This document shows, piece after piece, positions 30,991 through 40,000 of a stretch of DNA of 40,000 bases; positions within the stretch are counted from its first letter, which is position 1, and each line of letters starts with the position of its first letter. This DNA is from Chrysomallon squamiferum. Taxonomy: Eukaryota > Mollusca > Gastropoda > Neomphalida > Peltospiridae. The stretch lies in contig CM022672.1 in the NCBI GenBank assembly GCA_012295275.1, positions 4,531,443-4,571,442 of the forward strand, in the 5' to 3' direction. The position numbers and the translations under genes were made by a program. The notes below the pieces were generated by a model. That model searched no databases, was not told the origin of the DNA, and was given only the letters and a program-made list of their open reading frames with translations.

Positions 30991-31661
30991 GTTGGAATAA
31001 ACGCGTTTCAAATGCAATACAAATCGATGTAATTAAATCTCAGAAATGTTTGTTGATTAAATTTATTGATAATTATCTTCAGGTGACTGACTGGGTGATT
31101 TCATTTCTCTAAAAAAATAAAAATAAACTGTAAGACAATACGGTCATTCGACAAATACCTGAACGGTCGTTCAAGTGCTCGAACAAGAGACGCAGTGTAC
31201 ACAAACATTCAATGCTCTATAAACCAAAAATAAAAGAAGCATTCTGTAACAGATGGATTTAGAGAGAAAAACAAATATTTTAGTGTAGCTAAGTCAGACT
31301 CACACAGAATGGAAACGGTGTTTGGAGAGGACAACCCGAGGTAGAGAGGAAATTAGGGAAAACTGAAGAGAAAGATTTAAGCGTTTTTGATAAAAAAAAA
31401 AATATATATATATATATATATAATTTATAAATTACATTTAACGGGTATTAGAAAATTATTTTCATTGATAGCTAAAAGTATCTGTAAATGTAACATAAAG
31501 ACAAGCTGTTTACAGGTAACAGAGTAAATTTTAGAAATGGGGTGGTATAATTACATTATATTAAAGAACTATAACACGCTCTGAAACTCTGATCACACGT
31601 TAGAATTACAATTCTGTTGACTGTTATATTATTAAATACATGTGTCAGCTAACCAGTTCTG

Positions 31662-31855
31662 GCGTAATTCCTAAAGTGAAAAGCATTAATAAAAATTATT
31701 AATAAATATTTGCAGAGCATTATTTCATCATGATTATTATTTTATGTTGCGTTTTTCCCTCCCTTTGCAGTGCGCACTAATAACATTACTTAGCTTACAA
31801 AACAAGATGTTAAAACATGTGTTCAAAATTACCTGTTAGGATCAATAATTATTTT
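31662..31855 (+). repeat. Direct repeat, copy 1
   Basis: Matches 33233-33430 in the same orientation: GTGAAAAGCATTAATAAAA, AATATTTGCAGAGC, CTCCCTTTGCAGTGCGCAC, and TCAAAATTACCTGTT...GGATCA. Divergent between these anchors. Either a local duplication or two copies of one interspersed element. Confidence 0.8.
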
Positions 31856-31995
31856 TTTTTTGATAGTTTTTGCTAACAATCAGAATGTTTTCAAATAAGA
31901 GGAAATAAACAGATGGCTGTAATATTATATTAACATAACAAACAATAACTAATTAGAAGGTATCAGTTATTTATTGAATAAATTTACTTTTTATG

Positions 31996-32027
<32 letters not shown>

Positions 32028-32303
32028 ACAACACGTAAATAAAAAATGTTCAAAAATCAGGATTTCATAACTTAAACATCTCCAGCAGAATGAATTAACA
32101 GGTAATCTTATAATCGACATTTTGAAATATCAATGGTTGCTAGGCGTTGGCTAAAAGAAAATCTTGCGCGTTTCAAGCAGTTTACACAAAGATGCAGGTT
32201 GAATTGTAAGCCCTAATATAAACTGAAAATACATATCACTGTTCAAATGAGCTTCCATTCGAGCATTTTAATCAGAGTGTATCCGTTTGGTCATTGATGT
32301 TCA

Positions 32304-32735
32304 TTGTACATGAAACATGAAAAACTGACGACTGTGTTACTGAAATTGTGGGTCTGTATGACGTGGACAACGGTCAATGTTTACCTGCTTCTAGCAGACG
32401 TCAGCGACACATTTAGACTGAATATCTTAGGATATAAGCTGAATCACATGCTACCACACTTTTTACCAAAATCACGGTTTCGCGCCTTTATTGCAGCGCC
32501 CCCTGGTACCTTTCTAGACAGTGGGATGAATGTTTGTAGTAGGATTGCAGACATGATGCTGAAATTAATGACGAGATCTATCTATCTATTTCTGTATGAA
32601 ATTATTCTTCGATTTTATAAGTTTTTCTTTCAAACAACAGTAACAACAGCAGAACCAACAAGAACACCACCACCAACAGTGAAAAGAATAGTAGTTGTAG
32701 TTGCAGTTGTTGCTGTAGCAGCAGCATAAGAAAAG
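32304..32735. other. Open frame over non-coding DNA, CTCF-like motif inside
   Basis: A 141-codon + strand ORF. The first part has no recognisable domain and the end is a triplet repeat translating to Val/Ala. I do not call it a gene. It contains a CTCF-like motif at 32496-32507. Confidence 0.4.
32496..32507 (-). promoter_or_regulatory. CTCF-core-like motif
   Basis: GCGCCCCCTGGT is the exact reverse complement of ACCAGGGGGCGC, the core of the bilaterian CTCF consensus. It sits in an otherwise AT-rich area between the two copies of the direct repeat. Binding is not shown. Confidence 0.45.
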
Positions 32736-33232
32736 AAAAAAATCTTGGTTAAAATATCAGATTATATTATCTAAATTGCATGATATTTTATTTGACTTAA
32801 AAACATAAACAAAACAGGAGAAATAATAATATAAATAAAATATATATATATATAAAAAAAAAAAAATCGATAAACATGTATTTTTTTATTATTATTTTTT
32901 TTTTCTTTTTCTGACGACTATATTTGAAGAAATTACATAAAAATTAATGTGTATTTGATTCGAACAATACACGCATGTGTTTTTCAGTGATTCACGAACA
33001 TTTAATTCCCTAGAAGGTTTGTCAATTAACGAAATACCTTTTACTTTCGTGTCGCGCATAAAAATGGAACCAGAGAATAAAACAAGTTTGCGTTTTAATC
33101 TTCGGACGCTACGGGAGTGTGTACTTGAGTTCTAAACGCGAAGGATTATCCATTTCTAACGAGTCGGGAGACTTAAAATAATTAAAAACACACGAATGAT
33201 CCTCTTAAAAACTTACACAGATTCGATGTATT

Positions 33233-33430
33233 ACTTAATTCGTAATGTGAAAAGCATTAATAAAATAATAAATATTTGCAGAGCGCTATTTCTTTGTGAG
33301 CTTTTTGTATGCTGTGTTTTTGTCTCCCTCCCTTTGCAGTGCGCACTAATAACTTTTCTTTTTATTGTAGCTTTTAAGCAGCGTCTGTGGCGATGTTAGA
33401 ACACGTGATCAAAATTACCTGTTTGGATCA
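33233..33430 (+). repeat. Direct repeat, copy 2
   Basis: Partner of 31662-31855, 1.57 kb downstream, same strand. The 67-codon ORF at 33196-33399 overlaps it and is not supported as coding. Confidence 0.8.
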
Positions 33431-33495
33431 GTTAACGTTGTCACTGAAGTATTTATTTATTCTTTCTTTTTATTGTGTTCAAATAAATACGCTTT

Positions 33496-33497
<2 letters not shown>

Positions 33498-33581
<84 letters not shown>
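33498..33581 (+). repeat. (TC)n microsatellite
   Basis: About 84 bp of perfect CT dinucleotide. Confidence 0.96.
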
Positions 33582-33584
<3 letters not shown>

Positions 33585-33889
33585 TGATGGTAACAAACAA
33601 ACAACAACAACATAGGTAATAAATTAATGAATAATTATTTAAAAAAACAACAACTCATTACATCTTCAAATTTGGTCAGCTCCGATCGCATCTTTTCATA
33701 TACTGTAGCCACCCCCTGATATATAGAGATATAAACATTCTTACTGGTTTTGTTTTAGAAACCTCATAAAACTAAGTGCACTTAGTCTGCTGCCTACACT
33801 AAGATTGATTCGAGATTTAATAAACAACAAAAATTATCTATAAATCAGAGATTGCTGTTCTTTTTTTTTTTTTTTTTCTTCTTTACTTT

Positions 33890-34345
33890 AGCAAACAGCG
33901 ATAAACGAATTTATGTTCGGGACGTTAATGCATTTTAACATATTATATTATTATTTCCACTTTCCGCGAGCTGAGGGTTTGGAGAAATTACGAGAAATAC
34001 TTAATATGGATTTTTACCGCTACTAATTACAGTTATTACCTTTAGTTTGGAAGTAAGTGCCCGGTTTATAACATTTGCTTAATACCTTTTTCTTGTGTGT
34101 CGATTTCCTCGAAGAATATAATCACATCTACTAATCATTATTAAACATGCTGTCGCTACAAATATGCCACGCCCAGAAAACAGGGTTTTCCATTCTTGGC
34201 GTGGATTTGCCGTTCCAAACATTTAATTTTCACATGTTTCATTTAACGTACAACTGCTAAATAAATGTAGTGGACAGTGCTTGGTTGAGTACACACTTTA
34301 ACAATGTCTGAGTACAGAGATCGCTGTCTGGTGTCTGGTGTTTAT
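33890..34345. other. Moderately complex non-coding stretch
   Basis: Non-repetitive, somewhat richer in G+C than flanks. CCACGCC and GGCGTGG (about 34168-34205) form a small inverted repeat. Possible regulatory DNA, weak. Confidence 0.25.
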
Positions 34346-34435
34346 ATTAACTGTGCAGTGGAAGGTCAATAAACCAATTCTTCTCTGTAACTAATTTCTT
34401 TTTTAACACTTTACTCTAAATGTGTTCTGAACACA

Positions 34436-34611
34436 CACTCATACACGCACACATACACACACCCACCTCGCACGCACACACACCAAACACACCCACTCAT
34501 ACACACAAACACTGTGACACCCACATCCACACTCACACACACACACACACCAACCCATTAATATATATATATATATCTATATCTATCTATATCTATCTAT
34601 CTATCATCATC

Positions 34612-34657
<46 letters not shown>

Positions 34658-34790
34658 ATATCTATCTATATCTATATATCTATCTATATCTATCTAACTA
34701 TCTATCTATCTATCTATATATCTATATATCTATCTATCTGTCTGTCTATCTATCTATCTATCTATCTATCTATATATCTATCTATCTATA

Positions 34791-34833
<43 letters not shown>

Positions 34834-34842
34834 ATATATAAA
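34436..34842 (+). repeat. (CA)n-rich then long (TATC)n compound microsatellite
   Basis: Degenerate CA repeats 34436-34552, (TA)n, then about 270 bp of TATC with TATA and TCTG variants. The 150-codon ORF is pure simple sequence. Confidence 0.95.
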
Positions 34843-34899
34843 GAAAAACTGTTTGTTATCTGCATCGTTTAACATAATTATGACATAAAATAATTTAGA

Positions 34900-35588
34900 T
34901 AAATATCATAAGTTAACCTTTAGAAATAATATTATTTTCAAATTTGCCAAGAAATAATAAATGATTTGTAATAATTTAATTTTAAACAGATGTATCTATC
35001 AACTGCAAAGTTAATTTAAAATAAGAATAATTATCTATGAAATGCTATTGAAAAATTAATTTTAAATAATTAAATGTTAATGCAAAATTATATGTCTTAA
35101 ATATTTTTCTAACCCCCAAAACAACAAAACCCCCAAAAAAAAAAAAAAAAAAAAAAAAAACAATGCAACATACTGGTTAATAATACCCTACTGCAAAATA
35201 GACTTTGAAGAAGTATAATACTCTGAAAATTGTTTCTGCAAAATGGTTTTGCAATACAGTTAACTTTGGTTAAAAAAATTTTTTTTAGCTACGACAACAT
35301 CTTTAGTCTAATATTTATTTATTAATAATCAATTTCGTATCCTTGCTCTCATGAACTAATCTTGGTTATATAATCCATAAATATAATTTCAAAAGTGTTC
35401 AAACTAATCTAAAAAAGAAAAAAATATATTATACTGAAGCAATAAATAAAAGAAATTTTAAAGGTTAATCAAAATTTAAAATGCAAGGCAAGAAGAAAAC
35501 AGAAAAGACATTAGAATTATAAAATAAATAAATAAATCCTACAAAATTCATGTAATAAATAAATACATAAATAAATAAGCTAAATATA

Positions 35589-35619
<31 letters not shown>

Positions 35620-35652
35620 ACAAATGTGTAAATAAATAAATAAATTAACAAA

Positions 35653-35691
<39 letters not shown>

Positions 35692-35747
35692 AATTAGGTT
35701 AAATTAAAGAAAGACAAACAAAGGAAGAAGAAGAAAAAAGAACAAAC

Positions 35748-35779
<32 letters not shown>

Positions 35780-36152
35780 AATAATAGTAATAATTATATA
35801 GAAAATTTAAAAAAGCAAGACAAAGAAAGTAAAATAAAGGATATGACTGTAGCATAATAAAACTTTATTAAAGAAAAAAAAAAAAATTAAATAGATAAAA
35901 ATAAAAATAAATAATAAATAAATAAATAAATAAATATAATAAAAAAATAATAAATGAAGAAATAAGCAAAATTAACAAATTGAAAAAGAAAAAACAAAGA
36001 AAAAGAAAGTAAGACAAAATAAAAATAAACAAATCCAAATAATTCTAAATAAATAAATAATTCTTAACATACAAAAACTATAAACAAATGAAGAAAACTG
36101 AAGTGTTGCAATCCAGTAATTTTCATCACTACTGTTATTGTCTTCGACTTAG

Positions 36153-36183
<31 letters not shown>

Positions 36184-36540
36184 CTGAAAACAAAAATCTA
36201 TTATGTCATTTCCTTTTCGTTCCTTTTTTTTTTTTAAATACAATTTTTCTATAAAAAAAAAAATCCATAAAAACAAATTAATTAGTGAGAGATTAAAAGA
36301 AAATCTAAATGCCAACTTTAGTGTAAGACCATTCAAAAGTCACACAAAAATTAAAACCGATTTTCTCAAAAAGAACAAAAACCAAATAAACGAGCCTTCC
36401 TCTCCAGACTTCATTTATCATGTCTGTTATTAAGAAAGTAACTCCGGCGTTGATTTCTCAAACAAAAATACATCTTAATACCTTTATGCTTTTCTTCTAA
36501 TGATAAAAACTCTTCATGCTTGTAATTTGTTGATGAAAAC
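34900..36540. other. AT-rich spacer with (AAAT)n
   Basis: (AAAT)n at about 35522-35692 and 35900-35940, (CAA)n 35748-35777, A runs 35133-35160 and 36152-36181. No gene seen. Confidence 0.6.
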
Positions 36541-36559
36541 GGAAAATGAATGGTGAAAA

Positions 36560-36620
36560 AGGCGCCTAGACTCGGTCCACCGTTCGCCTAAGTGGGTTCA
36601 AGTCTCTCCTATTAATTCCT
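36560..36620 (+). mobile_element. Possible SINE/tRNA-like remnant (B-box-like)
   Basis: GTGGGTTCAAGTCTCTCC resembles a Pol III B box, preceded by GTCCACCGTTCGCCTAA. There is no good A box and no tRNA cloverleaf, so it is at best a remnant. Confidence 0.2.
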
Positions 36621-36729
36621 AATACCTTTTTTATTTTTATTTTTTTTCTCTCTCCATTCATATTATTATTTTTTTTTCTTTTCAAGGTAAAAGCGATCGA
36701 TGATAAATAATATTTCCACTCACGCAGCA

Positions 36730-37479
36730 CTTTATTTGTGAGTTGGGCGATTGCATTTTTTTTTTTTTTTTTTTGTTTATCGAGATGAAAGAGACAGATT
36801 TTATAGACTGGCTACCAAGGTGGACTTGCGTGTCTTAAAAGCGGTTTAATAACTGACTGTACAGCCGAAGAAGAGAGAGAGAGGGAGGGAGACGAGAGAC
36901 GGAGAAAAAAGAAAGGGAAGAAGATAGAGAGCTTTATTTAATGCTAGCAATTACTCCCGAGAACAAAAGCTGTAAAAATTGCAGCGAGATGCTTTTCGTG
37001 ATTAAGATCATTGTTTGAAGATAATTGTAATAATCTCAGAAAATAAGAAGTAAGCAGAGAGAGAAGAGGTGATTTAAAATAACAACATCAAGAATATATA
37101 TATATATATATTTAAAGGAATATATAAAAATAAAAAATAAAAATAAAAAATGAAATTAAAAAAAAAAGAAGTTAAAAATGAAAGGGCAACACGGAAGTTG
37201 TTGAAATAATTAAAAGGTCAAGGTCAGTGTTCCCGTGCTTAATAGAAAGTTTGTCGTGTAATAGATATTTAAAAAATAAAATAAATTAAAGAAAGGAAAA
37301 ATATAGAAAGATGAGAGAAAAAACAAATAAATAAAAGAGAACGAAGGAAGTAAAGCAAATAAAAAAGAAATGAATAAAAGTATAATAGAATGAAAACTGA
37401 AAGAAGAAATTAAAGAAATAAAACAATAAAAAATATCAGGTTTTATTTATTTATTGATTTACTGATTTATTAATTATTA

Positions 37480-37520
<41 letters not shown>

Positions 37521-37711
37521 TATAACGAGGATATGGCAGAAAAAACAAGGGCAATTGTTATTGAAGTATTTAGTAGACTAATCATGAAACTGTCGGGAAA
37601 AGGAAAAGAAAACAAAACAAAACAAACAAAACAAAAACAAAAAAAAAAAAGAAAAGAAAAGAAAACGAAAGAAAAAATCATCTAACACAAAACGAAGGTA
37701 ATAATAATAAT

Positions 37712-37780
<69 letters not shown>

Positions 37781-38650
37781 TAAATAATTAAAATACATAT
37801 AAAAACATTGCAATACAATATATTACAATAAAACAAAACACAATACAAAACAAACAAACAAACAAACAAACAAACAAACAAACAAACAAACAAACAAAGA
37901 AATAAATAAAGAAATAAAGAAATTTCTCATTACAGAAACTGTAAGATAAATTAAAGTTTAAATGATAACAATCAGGGTAAATTAAATCAACACACATACA
38001 CACATGAGCACTGACATACCGAATGTGTAATATTTTAATAATAATTACAAAACATCTACGTTCTGAATATGCATTATTTAAGTATTAAATACTATAAATG
38101 CAATATCGAATTTTTCTTATTAAAATTCTGAATACGTAGCAAGTATGAAAAGAAATATCTAAAGACTGAAATCAGTATTACGTAATTTTCAAATATTTTA
38201 TATTACTATCAGTTAAAATAGTTTATACATAATATTTAAACTGATAATATAATTTTAATTACTGTATTACACACTATAAATATTAAATGTGTAATAAAAT
38301 ATTAATCTTATTTAAGTAACACTGATTATTAATACTGGATGTTATGTTTAAATATTATCTGTGTTACTGAATATGTCATTTTTAATTATTCAGTATGCAA
38401 CATCTAATTACTGAATACATTGTCTATGTTTTGATACAGAATCGGTCTTGTTATCACACAAATACATAAAAGAACATTTCTTATAATAAAATTTTATCAC
38501 GACAGTTTATTTATTTACGTACAATAACTTAGTAAAGCCACAAATCTCGTTAAGTTTCTAATTTATTTACTCAGAAAACCTTCAGTCCTTTTTGGTTTTC
38601 ATTTCTTCTTGTTTTTTTTTTTTTTTTTTTCTTCTCTCTCATTCTGAACT
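36730..38650. other. AT-rich spacer with satellites
   Basis: A small complex patch at 36780-36870, then A-rich purine tracts, (TTA)n 37473-37520, (AAT)n 37699-37782 and (AAAC)n 37847-37898. 38030-38440 is very AT-rich with repeated CTGAATA words. No gene seen. Confidence 0.6.
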
Positions 38651-39010
38651 ATCAAACATCTTTCAGTGGAACAGCAAAGTGGTGCAATACGACATCACTA
38701 AACAAGGCAGGGCCAACGCGCTCAGTTCCCAAGAGTGTATTTCGTTGGCTTAGAGGGGAATCCCTATTTAATGAAGCCTTTAAAGCAGCTGATTAAAGAT
38801 CATTTGGGTCCGTCGACAAGCGTCAAGAGTCTCTCGTGTCACTCGTGGAAGGTTCACTGATCTCCTGTAATGGAGATCGCGAAGGCAGAACGGCTATATC
38901 ACTTTTGGAGTCGTCGTTAATTCGGCTCTTTTTCCACGTTACAAATAGCACTTCTTGTCATCCATGCGACCCCAGCGCTAAGTTAGAAACTTCACCAAAA
39001 GCCGCTTCGA
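38650..39010. promoter_or_regulatory. Complex GC-richer non-coding block 5
   Basis: About 360 bp with CpGs, CAGCTGATTAAAGATCATTTG-like homeodomain/E-box words near 38788 and TCGTTAATTCGGC near 38915. The 79-codon ORF from 38836 has no known domain. Candidate regulatory element. Confidence 0.4.
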
Positions 39011-39479
39011 TTCATTATTATTATTTTTATTATTATTTTTTTAATGGTGGCCTGGAGATGTTTTTTGGCGGGTAGAAAAGAATATATGGTTTTCAGAAGG
39101 TTTGATTTATGAAGAAGACAGGGTGGTTAGAAAAAAAAAAAAAAATGATTAAAAAGAAAAGTTTTGCGTGTGTTAGTGACAGAAAGAGAAACTGATACCC
39201 AGAGAAAAAAACAAAATAAACAAAGGTTAATTGAGGATTTTCATAAGGTGGAAGTTAAAACACATACAATGATAAACGACGGGTTGATTTTAATTAAGAG
39301 TTAATGATAAAAATATTATATGAATGTAAGTGTTGTTCTTCCTTCCTCTTATTAATATCACACACGCATTAACTGCTTGTTTTTGCATCATAAATGGTTC
39401 AAGCCTTGTTTTTCACCAAAGATCTTCGAACTTTTTTTTTTCTCGCTTGCTTCTGCCGCCTTGACAAATGAGCGATTAT

Positions 39480-39830
39480 TTATAAATCCTTACTTAAACA
39501 GTGAAATGTTCAAATCTTCCTGTACCTGACAACCCGGTTGCGACCGTGGCAGACACGTGTAAGAAAACAAGACGACATTTTGTAGCGGATTTGACAAAGT
39601 CCTTTTCTCCTGGGACGCATAAAACAGTCAATGGCGCCTTCGTGTTTCTCTCTGCCAGCGATTATAATCTGTCTCTCGCTATTTTTCCCCTGAACGTAAG
39701 CAAGCCAAAACAAACTGGCTCGTTTCTGCCATTTTCCCCACCACTTACCCACGTTCAATTGACCAAACATGATTGGCATGATTCCGATAAGGAACTAATG
39801 TATTAGAGCTTGTTTTGCCGAATAAAATTT
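39480..39830. promoter_or_regulatory. Complex block 6, open on both strands
   Basis: About 350 bp of complex DNA with a 101-codon + ORF and an 89-codon - ORF that fully overlap and show no domain. Contains CACGTG (39555 region), CATAAAAC (posterior-HOX-like) and CAATGGCGCC. More likely regulatory DNA than a gene. Confidence 0.35.
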
Positions 39831-40000
39831 GTCTAGATTGATCTGTTGTATCTAGATTTTACTCCTTGTTTATTGCCAGAAATGTGCCTAATTGTCATTA
39901 TGTACAAGGCAGTGTCAACACAGACGTTCGACTAACAAAGGCTAGGAATGTCAGAGGACTGGTTGCCCATGGCCAAGATTTACGTTTCCAATTTGCACGA

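Noticed and set aside
32120-32150. RFX X-box near GGTTGCTAGGCGTTGG
   Set aside because: Only the left half fits; the right half lacks the required GCAAC-type arm.
32304-32729. 141-codon + strand ORF
   Set aside because: No domain, no signal of codon bias, and its end is a triplet repeat read as Val/Ala. It more likely covers regulatory or repeat DNA.
34420-34872. 150-codon ORF of Tyr, Leu, Ser and Ile
   Set aside because: Pure CA and TATC microsatellite translation.
36560-36620. tRNA gene
   Set aside because: Only a B-box-like stretch is present; no acceptor stem, A box or anticodon arm could be drawn.
39501-39806. 101-codon + ORF overlapped by an 89-codon - ORF
   Set aside because: Both strands are open over the same bases and neither product shows a recognisable motif. 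No splice context was found, so it is treated as complex non-coding DNA.

Overview
The window looks like an AT-rich animal nuclear genome, most likely a lophotrochozoan and probably a mollusc. The taxon is inferred from gene architecture, intron density and the very heavy (GA)n, (AAT)n and (TATC)n microsatellite load; it is not proved by any single marker. There are no bacterial-type operons, rRNA genes, canonical tRNA genes or CRISPR arrays.

One gene is supported, on the + strand from about 950 to 21260. It has a non-coding first exon behind a TATA box (919-928) and 27 coding exons, with start codon 2027 and stop 20949-20951. Splice sites and phases were traced by hand; every exon joins in phase except one place where a single base appears to be missing (11154/11155). 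With that base counted, the model encodes about 1672 residues. Domain order: signal peptide, F5/8C (discoidin), EGF, LamG-like domain 1, Thr/Ser linker, LamG-like domain 2, short Thr/Cys segment, Pro-Thr-Lys repeats, VWDE-type Ig-like and Cys-rich region, von Willebrand factor D domain, a possible furin site, a helical Cys-rich region, EGF, a VWDE-type C-terminal Cys module, one transmembrane helix and a 47-residue cytoplasmic tail. It is therefore a membrane-anchored relative of VWDE with an added discoidin/LamG ectodomain. Exons 3-11 are assembled from phase 1-1 modules, while most of the VWDE core uses phase-0 junctions. This suggests that exon shuffling placed a new N-terminus on an older core.

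Introns hold microsatellites, a 35-bp minisatellite, a foldback (MITE-like) element and one copy of a dispersed repeat whose inverted partner lies at 1-305. From about 21700 to 40000 I find no convincing exon. That stretch is AT-rich repeat sequence broken by islands of more complex, more GC-rich DNA with few ORFs (about 23760-24420, 25080-25930, 27780-27950, 28890-29165, 30480-30990, 38650-39010, 39480-39830). Two of these islands share exact 13-bp and 15-bp words. They look like a cluster of conserved non-coding/regulatory elements in a gene desert. A close match to the CTCF core motif lies at 32496-32507.
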